Source of the DNA: Sediminicola luteus
Lineage (GTDB): Bacteria; Bacteroidota; Bacteroidia; Flavobacteriales; Flavobacteriaceae
DNA length: 64,000 nucleotides
Assembly: GCF_002514735.1 (NCBI RefSeq)
Contig: NZ_KZ300477.1
Coordinates: forward strand, 458,368-522,367
Reading direction: 5' to 3'
Shown: piece by piece, positions 19,260 to 28,067 of the stretch
How the letters are laid out: every line of letters starts with the position of its first letter
Position numbering within the stretch: position 1 is the first letter of the stretch
Notes under the pieces: generated by a model
What the model was told of the DNA's origin: nothing
The model's input: only the letters and a program-made list of their open reading frames with translations
Database searches by the model: none
Position numbers and translations under genes: made by a program

Positions 19260-22200
19260 TTATTCCTCAATAACCACCCTAAACCCTACATTATAGACCT
19301 TTTGCCAGGGCAAATAGGCTTCGGCCCCGTCGAAACTAACTACCGATGCCCGGTCGCGCCAACTATATCCCTTAGCGGTCTTATAGTTTTGGTCATAGGT
19401 GAAAGGCGCCCAAAGCGGTTTGTTATACTCAGTCTGGGTCCATTCGGCTACATTACCGATCATATCGTATAACCCAAAGGCATTGGGTTGGTATTGGCCT
19501 ACTTCGGCCACGATCATTTGCCCGTCGTTTACTGTTTGGGAACGCGGCACAAAATCGTAATACGGGCGTAATCTATTGTTTTCGGCCATGGGTTTGGGAT
19601 CTACCCCCGTCACAGCCATATCGCGCAACGATACATCGGCTAGGTTGGCATAGGCGCTAAAATCGGCTGTGGCATCAAAGGGCATATCGGTCACATTACC
19701 CGCACGGGCGGCCCATTCCCATTCCGATGCATGGGGTAAACGTACCTTTTTGCCCAATTGGGTGCCAAGCTGCTCGCAAAAATCCATCGCTACTTCATAG
19801 CTCACCCGAATAACGGGCTGGCCAGGTTTATTGGCCGGATAACCTTCATTGACGTGGTCTTTCCAAAACTGATTGATAAAGCGGCTATCGTGTTTCGGAA
19901 AAAGGGTTTGGAATTGGGCATTGGTGACTTCGGTGGTCCCCATCCAAAAAGCTTTATCGATTTTGGTTTTGATTGCCTTACCGGACACGGGATCCGTTTT
20001 AAAGTAGGTCCCGGCCGGAATGCGTACCAAGGATATGCTTTGCCCGTTTTTCAAAGAAACCTCTTTACGATAGCTGCCATTTTTGGCCTGCATGGTTTGG
20101 GCCTCCGCGGCATCAAAGCCCCATTGGGTAGCCTTTTTATGCGGCCCGGCCAATGGTGGTAAGGATTTGGGAATCACAGGGTCTATACGGCCCTCTTGTT
20201 TGAGCTGTTTTATACGTATCCCTAATTCCTGTCGCCAATCTACTTTGATATTACTGTACTTCTGGGCCAGTTCCATACGCCGTTCTTCTTGGTCGCAGCC
20301 CTGATAGGTAGCCGTAGCCTGGAAAGTACCATTATAAGGCGTATTAAAATCGATCCATTTATACAAAGTTTGCCATTCGGCCTCATCTAGCTGTACATTA
20401 TGGTGTCCGTTTCGTAGGTTTCGGATTAATTCGGAGGTACTTACATGGTACTCCATGGGTTGCATGGTATGAAGATCCGCCTCCGGGCCCTGACGGCGTA
20501 CAAAGGGGTGCAGGTTTAAGTAGCTTTGCGACATCTGTACCACCGGATCCAAGGAAGTATCCTTAAAGTTAGGCCGTGAGGGTTCGGCACCATTGTGGCA
20601 ACCCACACAGCGCTTATCCAATATAGGTTGTATCTCGGCTTCGAAGGTAAAAGGCCGAATACCCCCCTTGGGCGGAATCAATTCGCGTGGAGTTTGGGAA
20701 GAGGCCATGGCATATTTGGGCCGGGCTATGGTATTTTGATCTTCGTGACAGCCCACACAACTCACTACCTCTCCGGGCATGGCGGTTATCCAAGAACGCA
20801 TCCACTGCACGGCGGCCCCATCTTTATCTACTGGTTGCATCGAAAAAGGTAGGTTGGCCGGAACTTTAAAAATAACCGAACCGTCTTCGTTTACAGGTAC
20901 GGTACCCAACTCCCGTTTAATATCCCACCCGGCTTCAATACCTTGGGCCATATGGTTTCCGGGCGAATTGATATAGTGGTATTCATAGCCGAACACCCGC
21001 AATTCCTTTATGGTCCCTTTGGGCACTCCCCGCGTACCGGCACCTTGATAAATATCTTGGATATAGATCGTCGCAGTGGTGTCTTGGGGTTTTATACGCT
21101 CCGGGATAATGGGCGGCACCTCCTTTTTACGGATCGGAATCGGATGTAGATAGCCTTCCCCTTCCGTTTCAACAATCAGGGTCATATTGTCGAAGACATC
21201 GACCAGATAAATGCCCCACAGACTGTCCGGATTCAATTTGGCTGCTACCAAATAGTATTTCTCGTTAATGGGCATGGGGGTCAAGAACTGTGGCCAAACC
21301 CCATCGACCAGCTTGTCTTTGATCTCGGGTTCTACTTTTTTGTTCCTATATGGAATTTCCTGTACTACCCCACTGGCCTCGTGACGGCCCAATTGGGGGT
21401 CGAAAATAACCATACGGCCCGAGCGTGAAACCCCATGATGGCCAGACACTATGGCTACAAAAGCATTGTTGCCCTTACCCGGAAGCGGCTCGGGGTCGAA
21501 CATACTATTGGGCCAATAGGAACCCGAACCATAAAGTTCCTTTTTATTGGTACCATCGGGGTTCATATGCATCATGATCCTACTGAAATAATGGGTATTG
21601 TCGGTATACTCCCAACGTAGGTATTGGATACGGCCGTTGTTCATTACCACCGGATGCCAATCATTATCCTGCCCAAAATTAAGGCGACGTAAATGTTTGT
21701 CTTCGGGATTGTATAGTACCATACTACCCACCACATCGCTACCGGCCACACAGGGCACGCCATTGTATCCGATATTGGAAGAGGCCACGATTTTACCATT
21801 GGGCAAATAGGCCCCATCGAAAAATTCGAGATCGGGTTCGTTTACTTGGGTAATGGGTCCGGGTGCAATACTCCCATCGAGACCCAACTCATAGATCTGC
21901 CAGCGGTTTTTGGCATCGGCCGTCGTAAACATAACCCTATTGGCATCCCAGTGTAGGCTTACCGAATTGATTCCCGCCCGGTTTTCGGAGGCATATACGG
22001 TTTTGGCTTTGGGCGTACCCCCAAGATCCGATAGCAATTGGATCTCGGCATCGAAACCGCGTCGGGGCGAACTGAGCATACTTTTCCAATTCGCACCCTC
22101 GGTCCCTAGTTTTGGTGCCATATCTTTTCGGGCCTGCCTTAGTTTTTGGTTTACCACCAACAACTCGTCAAAATCCAATACCGACCTATGCAACAACAAC

Positions 22201-23324
22201 TCCCGTTTAATACGCACCACGTCCTTAACCAAAGGGGCTAGACCAACTTCACCTGATACCAATGTCGCTTGCGCTGTGATGAATTTGGTTTTAAGTGTAT
22301 CTAGCTTGCTTGTGGCTAAGGCACCATCGAAATCGGGTTGTTTTTTTAAATCAGCTACGGCCAAGGCAATACTTTCGGGTTTAATCCAACGTAGCTGTTC
22401 CTGAAGGTCCACCCTTTGGGCCAAGGTATCTATCAAAGGATAGTAAGCCTCGGGTGTGTTCACCGCTTGGGCCTGTTTTTGGTAAGCTTCCTGATGGTCG
22501 AGTTTGGCAATGATCTTGTCTATCATTTTCTTCTCTACCGACTGATCTAATTGGGTAATAACATCCTCAGGTTTACCCGGATAATACGCATATAACTGCT
22601 GAACAAAGTCCGGATAGGCCTTTTGCAGTTCCTTTAAATATACAGCGGCCGAAAGCGTTTTTATGGCAAATTGGATACTGGACCAGTCAAAATGCCCCCC
22701 ACTTTCAACCCCACAAAGGGCCGTAAACTGGCGGTATTTTTTATCGAGCTTTACGATAACCACCCCATTGGCATGGCAGGTAAATCCGTTCGCATAGGTT
22801 TCCCCATCGATGGCAATGGGTTTTTCGGCAAAATTGCTATTCTTTACCGGAAATTTCCAATCGCTATGGGTATGTATCCATTCCAACTCCGTAGCCCAGG
22901 TTTTACGCCCTTTGGCATCGGTGAATTGGGCATTGGCCCAGGCCCCATGATCGTAACTGTTCCCATCGGGAGTAGCACGGGTTTCCAAGACCAGGTATTC
23001 GAGTCCGCTTACATCGTATTGTACCGCAACAGGGGCATCGGCCTTGCGTAGGGTTTGGGTGGTAAAGGCCGGTTTGGTCTTGGTCTTGGCCTCTTGATAG
23101 GCCTTGCGCAATCGCGATAGCATGGGGGCCAGATCTTCTTTTTTCTTCTTCCGGATTTCCGCTACGGCTTCCGTAATGGGTAGGTGTTCCTTTTCCATAG
23201 GTTCCCATTCCGAAAGGGCGATATAGTCCGATTCGGAAACGTAGGAATGCCGTTGGATCTGCAGATAAATACCCGTAGAACAACTCAACAACAACAATAG
23301 TATGAGATACTGTTTGGGTTTCAT
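19260..23324 (-). CDS. multidomain protein: NPCBM-like, propeller, two c-haem motifs, formylglycine-enzyme-like C-terminus
   Basis: A 1354-residue protein with an N-terminal membrane or signal segment (YLILLLLLSCSTGIYLQI). About residues 95-215 resemble an NPCBM carbohydrate-binding domain (SYDHGAWANAQFTD, GETYANGFTCHANGVVIVKL). Residues around 430-780 form a TolB/hydrazine-synthase-alpha-like propeller. Two CxxCH motifs follow, CVGCHED near 855 and CVGCHNG near 905. The end, from about residue 1085, is a SUMF1/EgtB/PvdO-type domain (IPAGTYF, FWMGTTEVTNAQF, RLPHASEWEWAARAG, YDMIGNVAEWTQTEYN). The set suggests an envelope redox protein, possibly acting on a carbohydrate. The true reaction is unknown. 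It lies at the end of the minus-strand Dha block. Confidence 0.75.
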   Translation of the reverse strand: MKPKQYLILLLLLSCSTGIYLQIQRHSYVSESDYIALSEWEPMEKEHLPITEAVAEIRKKKKEDLAPMLSRLRKAYQEAKTKTKPAFTTQTLRKADAPVAVQYDVSGLEYLVLETRATPDGNSYDHGAWANAQFTDAKGRKTWATELEWIHTHSDWKFPVKNSNFAEKPIAIDGETYANGFTCHANGVVIVKLDKKYRQFTALCGVESGGHFDWSSIQFAIKTLSAAVYLKELQKAYPDFVQQLYAYYPGKPEDVITQLDQSVEKKMIDKIIAKLDHQEAYQKQAQAVNTPEAYYPLIDTLAQRVDLQEQLRWIKPESIALAVADLKKQPDFDGALATSKLDTLKTKFITAQATLVSGEVGLAPLVKDVVRIKRELLLHRSVLDFDELLVVNQKLRQARKDMAPKLGTEGANWKSMLSSPRRGFDAEIQLLSDLGGTPKAKTVYASENRAGINSVSLHWDANRVMFTTADAKNRWQIYELGLDGSIAPGPITQVNEPDLEFFDGAYLPNGKIVASSNIGYNGVPCVAGSDVVGSMVLYNPEDKHLRRLNFGQDNDWHPVVMNNGRIQYLRWEYTDNTHYFSRIMMHMNPDGTNKKELYGSGSYWPNSMFDPEPLPGKGNNAFVAIVSGHHGVSRSGRMVIFDPQLGRHEASGVVQEIPYRNKKVEPEIKDKLVDGVWPQFLTPMPINEKYYLVAAKLNPDSLWGIYLVDVFDNMTLIVETEGEGYLHPIPIRKKEVPPIIPERIKPQDTTATIYIQDIYQGAGTRGVPKGTIKELRVFGYEYHYINSPGNHMAQGIEAGWDIKRELGTVPVNEDGSVIFKVPANLPFSMQPVDKDGAAVQWMRSWITAMPGEVVSCVGCHEDQNTIARPKYAMASSQTPRELIPPKGGIRPFTFEAEIQPILDKRCVGCHNGAEPSRPNFKDTSLDPVVQMSQSYLNLHPFVRRQGPEADLHTMQPMEYHVSTSELIRNLRNGHHNVQLDEAEWQTLYKWIDFNTPYNGTFQATATYQGCDQEERRMELAQKYSNIKVDWRQELGIRIKQLKQEGRIDPVIPKSLPPLAGPHKKATQWGFDAAEAQTMQAKNGSYRKEVSLKNGQSISLVRIPAGTYFKTDPVSGKAIKTKIDKAFWMGTTEVTNAQFQTLFPKHDSRFINQFWKDHVNEGYPANKPGQPVIRVSYEVAMDFCEQLGTQLGKKVRLPHASEWEWAARAGNVTDMPFDATADFSAYANLADVSLRDMAVTGVDPKPMAENNRLRPYYDFVPRSQTVNDGQMIVAEVGQYQPNAFGLYDMIGNVAEWTQTEYNKPLWAPFTYDQNYKTAKGYSWRDRASVVSFDGAEAYLPWQKVYNVGFRVVIEE

Positions 23325-23403
23325 AGGACATCTTTTTGGCCAAGGTCCTACCAGGGGTAGGCCAGGCGGGATTAGCGGGAAGACTCATCTCCCCATACTT
23401 GCA

Positions 23404-24291
23404 TTATTCGGCTTTTACAGCGGCCTTTATTTCTTCATACAGGGCATAGGCCTGTTTCGGGCTCATAGCATCGTGTACCAAGGCATGTACGGCCTGTATC
23501 ATGGCGATGGGAGCATCGGATTGGAACACATTACGGCCCATATCTAACCCAGCGGCACCATCGTTAATGGCTTTGTAACATAGTTCCAGCGCCTCCATTT
23601 CCGGAAGTTTTTTACCTCCGGCGATTACCACCGGTACAGGGCAGGAGGCCACCACTTTTTCAAAACCATCGCAATAATAGGTTTTTACGATATTGGCCCC
23701 ATTTTCGGCACATACCCTAGAGGCCAGCGAAAAGTAGCGGGTATCGCGTACCATATCCTTACCCACCGCGGTAACGCCCATTACGGGAATACCATACTTT
23801 TGTCCGGCATTCACCGCTTCCATGAGATTGGCCACGGTTTTGGCCTCCATTTTGGGGTCGCCGATGGCCAGCATTACGGCCATGGCACTAGCATTCATTT
23901 TTACCGCATCCTGAACATCCATAAACACATTGTCGTTCATATCGGTAAGGATGGTGGTACCGGCATCGGCCCTGAGGCAAATGGGTTTGTTGGAAGTCGG
24001 GGGCACGGTAGACCGCAAAATGCCGCGTGTGGCCATGATACAGTCGGCATAAGGCACTAGGGGCAGTATATTCAAATCGATACGCTCCAAGCCCGAAGTG
24101 GGCCCCATTAAAAATCCGTGATCAAAGGCCAACATAACCGTACGGCCCGATTTTTTATTAAAGATCCGCGACAGGCGGTCTTTCATACCCCAATCGAGGT
24201 TATCGCAACCTTTAAGGTAAAACTGTTGTCCTGCAATCGCTTGGTCTAGCCCAAAATCGCGGCCTTCCCTTATATCATCTAAATCTGCCAT
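23404..24291 (-). CDS. LsrF-like class I aldolase/thiolase
   Basis: The 295-residue product follows the DeoC/LacD/LsrF (beta/alpha)8 pattern: VMLAFDHGFLMGPTSGLERID, an ICLRADAGTTIL strand, and the Schiff-base Lys candidate in NIVKTYYCDGFEKVV near residue 205, then VPVVIAGGKKLPEMEAL and GAAGLDMGRNVFQSDAP for phosphate binding. LsrF transfers an acetyl group from the autoinducer-2 breakdown product 3-hydroxy-2,4-pentadione 5-phosphate to CoA. No lsrK, lsrG or Lsr transporter is nearby, so an AI-2 role is not supported; a DhaK-linked sugar role seems likelier. It lies 15 bases after dhaL. Confidence 0.8.
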   Translation of the reverse strand: MADLDDIREGRDFGLDQAIAGQQFYLKGCDNLDWGMKDRLSRIFNKKSGRTVMLAFDHGFLMGPTSGLERIDLNILPLVPYADCIMATRGILRSTVPPTSNKPICLRADAGTTILTDMNDNVFMDVQDAVKMNASAMAVMLAIGDPKMEAKTVANLMEAVNAGQKYGIPVMGVTAVGKDMVRDTRYFSLASRVCAENGANIVKTYYCDGFEKVVASCPVPVVIAGGKKLPEMEALELCYKAINDGAAGLDMGRNVFQSDAPIAMIQAVHALVHDAMSPKQAYALYEEIKAAVKAE

Positions 24292-24305
24292 ATTCTAGTT
24301 ATTCG

Positions 24306-24920
24306 TTAATTAATTGCGTTGTAAAACGCCCCGAACATACAGGCCCAGGAACTCGCCCCGGGATCGGCATGCCCTATACTTCGTTCGCCCAGGTTACGGG
24401 CCCTACCAAAGGCAGCTTGCATTTCAACCGTGGCGGCGGCCCCATTGGCAGCGGCTTCAGCACCCGCCTTGAACAGGGCTTTTATATCTCCCTCGGCAGC
24501 CTCCATGGCCGTTACGGCGGGCACTAGGGCATCCATTAGGGTTTTATCGCCCGGTTTCGCCTGGGTATTTTGCTGCATACTGGCCAAGCCGGCCCGGAAC
24601 ATGGCTTTTACCTGGGGTACATTCAATTGGACCCCTTTGGCGGCGGTTCCCATGCCCAGAAAGAACCCACCGATCAACGTACTGGTTGACCCACAAGAGC
24701 GTGTCATGGCGTTCATGGCCATTTGGGTGAGCATTTGGTTAAATTCGGTACCCTCACGGGCCGAATCGTTTACAGCGGCCAAGGCCTCGGTAATGGCCGT
24801 ACCATGATCCCCATCTCCAGCTATGGCATCCAAAGCGGAAAAATGGGTTTCTTGGGCCTGTACCTCGGTATAGGCCCGATTGATCATTTGCTTAAAAACT
24901 TCTAAGGTCAATACATCCAT
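24306..24920 (-). CDS. dhaL: dihydroxyacetone kinase subunit DhaL
   Basis: ADP/ATP-binding subunit of a two-part Dha kinase. The 204-residue product has the Mg-binding signature ALDAIAGDGDHGTAITEAL near residues 26-45, the helical core SCGSTSTLIGGFFLGMG, DKTLMDALVPAV and the C-terminal RSIGHADPGASS. All nucleotide-binding features are intact. It is read three bases after dhaK. No DhaM phosphotransferase subunit is visible, so the kinase may use ATP directly. Confidence 0.93.
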   Translation of the reverse strand: MDVLTLEVFKQMINRAYTEVQAQETHFSALDAIAGDGDHGTAITEALAAVNDSAREGTEFNQMLTQMAMNAMTRSCGSTSTLIGGFFLGMGTAAKGVQLNVPQVKAMFRAGLASMQQNTQAKPGDKTLMDALVPAVTAMEAAEGDIKALFKAGAEAAANGAAATVEMQAAFGRARNLGERSIGHADPGASSWACMFGAFYNAIN

Positions 24921-24923
24921 AGC

Positions 24924-25937
24924 CTAGGGGTTTACAGTCCAATAGGGTGCATCGGAGCCATGGTTTTTTAAATAATCGACATGGTCATCGTCCAATTTGC
25001 CCAAGATCATTTGGAATCCGGATTGTTCTTGTACGGTCAACAGTTCGGTAATCTTCCCGTCGACCAGTTCGGCCCCGGATTCTTGCAGTACTTGTCCGGC
25101 CTTGCGGAAGATTATACTCATCTCCATATGGGTAGTGGCCCCCACCCCATTGATATAGAGCAACACCTTATCGCCTTTTTGGATCTGCAATTTCTGCATA
25201 AGGGGTCCTATCATTTTGGAGGCCGTCTCATCGGCGGATAGCAAGGGGGAACGTCCGCCGCCGCCCTCACCATGTTGTCCCATACCGATTTCCATCTCAC
25301 CCAAGGGCAACTCGGCAATGGTAACACCCGATTGCGGATGGGTACAGGCTTTCATGGCCACGGCCAAGGTGGCCATTTGACTGTTAAAGCGTTCACCTAT
25401 TTCGTAAACCTCCTCCAAAGACTTACCGGCATCGGCCGCGGCACCAACGATTTTATACAAGGGTACACAGCCCGCCAAACCCCTTCGGTCTTGATCAGGG
25501 GTATCCAATCCGGCCGAAATATCTTCGTGGGTCAACATTATCTTGACCTTAATGTTCATGGCATCGGCCATTTGTTTGGCCATATTGGCACTCATTACGT
25601 CACCCGCATGGTTAAGCACAACCAATAAGATTCCGGCAGGCCTGTTGAATTTTTTCAAGGCTTCCAGCAATCGCGGGGCCCCTGGGGCCGCAAAAATATC
25701 GCCCACTACCGAACAATCGAGCATACCCTTACCCACAAATCCCGACAAGGCCGGTTCGTGTCCGGCACCGCCTAAGGTGACCACGGCCACCTGATCTTCG
25801 GGTTTAGGTTGGGCCCTTACAATGGTGTGGGTGCCGAACAGCTGTACCTTATCGGCATAGGCCATTACATAGCCCTCTAATAATTCTTCGGTGATATGTT
25901 TGGGATCATTGATCCATTTATAAATCTGGTTTTCCAT
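24924..25937 (-). CDS. dhaK: dihydroxyacetone kinase subunit DhaK
   Basis: Substrate-binding subunit that holds dihydroxyacetone or a related ketose through a His hemiaminal. The 337-residue product shows VTLGGAGHEPALSGFVGKGMLDCSVVGD, VVLNHAGDVMSANMA and GMGQHGEGG near residue 220, the last carrying the covalent His. It is homologous to E. coli DhaK and to the erythrulose kinases, which share this fold, so the substrate could be a C3 or C4 ketose. It heads dhaL and the LsrF-like gene. Confidence 0.93.
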   Translation of the reverse strand: MENQIYKWINDPKHITEELLEGYVMAYADKVQLFGTHTIVRAQPKPEDQVAVVTLGGAGHEPALSGFVGKGMLDCSVVGDIFAAPGAPRLLEALKKFNRPAGILLVVLNHAGDVMSANMAKQMADAMNIKVKIMLTHEDISAGLDTPDQDRRGLAGCVPLYKIVGAAADAGKSLEEVYEIGERFNSQMATLAVAMKACTHPQSGVTIAELPLGEMEIGMGQHGEGGGGRSPLLSADETASKMIGPLMQKLQIQKGDKVLLYINGVGATTHMEMSIIFRKAGQVLQESGAELVDGKITELLTVQEQSGFQMILGKLDDDHVDYLKNHGSDAPYWTVNP

Positions 25938-25940
25938 GGT

Positions 25941-26261
25941 TTATTGGTTTTGGAATTGCATAAGTTCGATAGGTGCACCTTCTTCTATGATGAAGGCTAC
26001 GGTAAGACCGGGCGCCGGGTCAAAAGGTTCCATTAAGATCTCGTTACCTTCCAAAGCGGCTTCAAGATCGGGCACTTCATAGGCAATATGGGCCGTGGTC
26101 TTTAACAGTTCTGGTAAGGGCGAATCGGCCTCAAAGCGAAGCCACTCGATCTTATTCGGGCTTTCATTGAAGTCGGTGACGTAGAGTCCGGACGCTTCCA
26201 TATGTATTTCTTGCTCTTGTTGAATGGTGGTGGGGATACCCACATGGTTAAATGTTCTCAT
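25941..26261 (-). CDS. small VOC/glyoxalase-like protein
   Basis: The 106-residue product starts MRTFNHVGIPTT, as in vicinal-oxygen-chelate proteins, with a His near residue 6 and a later THIAYEVPDLEAALEGNEILMEPFDPAPG segment ending FIIEEGAPIELMQ, in which His and Glu occupy the expected metal positions. It is about one VOC module long. It sits between the cupin gene and dhaK with spacings of 10 and 3 bases, so it belongs to the same operon. It probably acts on a sugar-derived carbonyl compound, which is inference. Confidence 0.65.
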   Translation of the reverse strand: MRTFNHVGIPTTIQQEQEIHMEASGLYVTDFNESPNKIEWLRFEADSPLPELLKTTAHIAYEVPDLEAALEGNEILMEPFDPAPGLTVAFIIEEGAPIELMQFQNQ

Positions 26262-26271
26262 GGCGCAACTT

Positions 26272-26943
26272 TTAATTGTTTCCTAAAATATCTGCAAAGA
26301 CGACCTTGGGGTGGGTAAATCGGAGTCCGTTACCGTCGTGGTAATTGGCATATTCGGTTACGATACAGCCTTGGGGCCCGGCCATCATAAAATGGGGCGA
26401 TTCTTCTTCGGCCAAACTCGAAATATGTCCTCTTTCGGTAATTACGAACTTATCGGATTTTATATGTCCCTTTTGGCTTTCGGGCAAGTCGGGCATGCCT
26501 TGGGTTTCCCCGGCCACCCCAAAATTATAGGTCATACCGTGGCGTACATGCCAACTCTCCATTTTGGCGGGAAACTCCGTTTTCATGTGGCTATGCTCTA
26601 CGATCATTTGCCCGGGTAGCAAGAAAATTTCGTGGCCCAGGTATTGGCCATCGACACTGTTTACCCAGAAAACCCCGGCCATACCGGCATTGACAAAATC
26701 GCCCAGACCGAAATCGGTAATGAACATATGGTCGAGCAACCAGTCATCGACTGGATAATCGTAGAAGGCCATCAGTTCTTTATAAGCGTTCAAGGTTTTT
26801 TCGGGACTCAGTTTCCCGTTTTCATAAAAATCGGCATTGGTGTATTTTTTCATGGTTTTTTCTTTTGTGGTGTCTTGGGCCTCAACGGTCAGCGGACCGA
26901 AGATCAAGGCCAGCACCAGTAAGGGATACAGGATTTTTTTCAT
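26272..26943 (-). CDS. exported cupin protein, D-lyxose-isomerase-like
   Basis: The 223-residue product has a signal peptide (YPLLVLALIFGPLTVEAQ) and then a cupin barrel. MIVEHSHMKTEFPAKMESWHVRHG near residues 110-133 supplies His, His and Glu for a metal, the pattern of D-lyxose ketol-isomerase-type cupins, and SPHFMMAGPQGCIVTEYANYHDGNG completes the barrel. With this start the gene overlaps the upstream gene by 62 bases; the alternative ATG at 26853 removes the overlap and the signal peptide. Function is likely sugar isomerisation or binding, not certain. Confidence 0.65.
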   Translation of the reverse strand: MKKILYPLLVLALIFGPLTVEAQDTTKEKTMKKYTNADFYENGKLSPEKTLNAYKELMAFYDYPVDDWLLDHMFITDFGLGDFVNAGMAGVFWVNSVDGQYLGHEIFLLPGQMIVEHSHMKTEFPAKMESWHVRHGMTYNFGVAGETQGMPDLPESQKGHIKSDKFVITERGHISSLAEEESPHFMMAGPQGCIVTEYANYHDGNGLRFTHPKVVFADILGNN

Positions 26944-28066
26944 GTTTCAAGTTTTTTATGAATGAATAGGTAGCTTCGATTTCTATTAACAGGGAAGGGC
27001 GGCATACATCGGCATGGAGTGGAATAATCCGGTCTCCAAAAAAGGCATGGCATAATGGTTTTACCACAGACCAATCCGATGGGTTTTTTAGGTACACCCG
27101 GGCCACTTCACCCCTCATTTTTGGAGGATGGCCATCCAAATCAATGGGTAAATCGGCATGTTCCAATACCGCTTTAATATTCTCTAGGGTAATTTGGGTC
27201 TGTTCGATCACATCGGCCTGGGCCAAACTGGCCTCACCCCGAATAGCGGCGGTACCGCTGATATACAACATACCGGAAGTGGCATCGCAAATACATTTGG
27301 CCCGTTCGAATTTTGGGGTTTGCTTTTGGCTATGGCCCACCAAAACCTGCTCACTATAGCCATGTGCCGCCTGCTGTAACGGATTGTCCAAGGCTATTTC
27401 TAGGGGCACGCCTTTAACGGCCAGGGTATCTATGACCAATCCGCCATAGGAAGTACCGATGCCCGTAGCCGCCGGATACCCATAGGGCCATGGGATTTGA
27501 TCAAAAAATGCGGCTCGACTATTGTTGAAATTTTGATAGTGTTGCCCATTGGTGGTACAATGGGTGATCCGTTCGATATAGTTCCATTGGCGTTTTATAT
27601 GTTGCCGACCAAAACCTAACCGATCTAGAGTCTGCCCCAAATCTTGCATGGCATTTTCCGAGGTTTCCTTGGAATCAAATCCGGCCGTTTCGGATGCATA
27701 GGAAGTATACAAATGGGTTTGACCCTCTTGTTTTATGGTTATTGCGTACAAAGGCGTTTCGGTATGGTAACGCACTTGGCATCCTTGGAGTTTTAGGGTA
27801 ATCACTTCCAGCATCAAATCGGCAGCTACAGGCGATTGCCCAATACAATTCAGTACCGGCCGTGCCTTTGGCCATCGTTTTTCACCCTCTTGAAGAACAG
27901 CCTGGCGGAAACGGAAAAAGTCAAAAGAATCTATGGCCCCAAAAAAGAGGTTGACCTTTACAACCGTTCCCCATGGTTTAATCAAATCCAAGGTTTCGGC
28001 CACCCAACTATGAAGGTCACTTTTCCTTGGGCTTGCTATATAGGTATGTATCTTTTCCTGTAACAT
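26882..28066 (-). CDS. RidA-fold / chorismatase-like protein
   Basis: A 394-residue soluble protein. The C-terminal third (MLYISGTAAIRGE, DVIEQTQITLENIKAVLEHADLP, VARVYLKNPSDW, LLIEIEATY) has the arrangement of the YjgF/RidA fold used in duplicate by the FkbO/Hyg5 chorismatases. The middle holds PYGYPAATGIGTSYGGLVIDTL, also reminiscent of chorismatases. I do not see enough to name the substrate. It is read two bases after the cytochrome gene, and its end overlaps the cupin gene, so it is part of the operon. Confidence 0.55.
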   Translation of the reverse strand: MLQEKIHTYIASPRKSDLHSWVAETLDLIKPWGTVVKVNLFFGAIDSFDFFRFRQAVLQEGEKRWPKARPVLNCIGQSPVAADLMLEVITLKLQGCQVRYHTETPLYAITIKQEGQTHLYTSYASETAGFDSKETSENAMQDLGQTLDRLGFGRQHIKRQWNYIERITHCTTNGQHYQNFNNSRAAFFDQIPWPYGYPAATGIGTSYGGLVIDTLAVKGVPLEIALDNPLQQAAHGYSEQVLVGHSQKQTPKFERAKCICDATSGMLYISGTAAIRGEASLAQADVIEQTQITLENIKAVLEHADLPIDLDGHPPKMRGEVARVYLKNPSDWSVVKPLCHAFFGDRIIPLHADVCRPSLLIEIEATYSFIKNLKHEKNPVSLTGAGLDLRSADR

Positions 28067-28067
28067 C

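Noticed and set aside
23404..24291. LsrF homologue as proof of autoinducer-2 processing
   Set aside because: No lsrK, lsrG, lsrR or transporter genes lie nearby; the neighbours are DhaK and DhaL.
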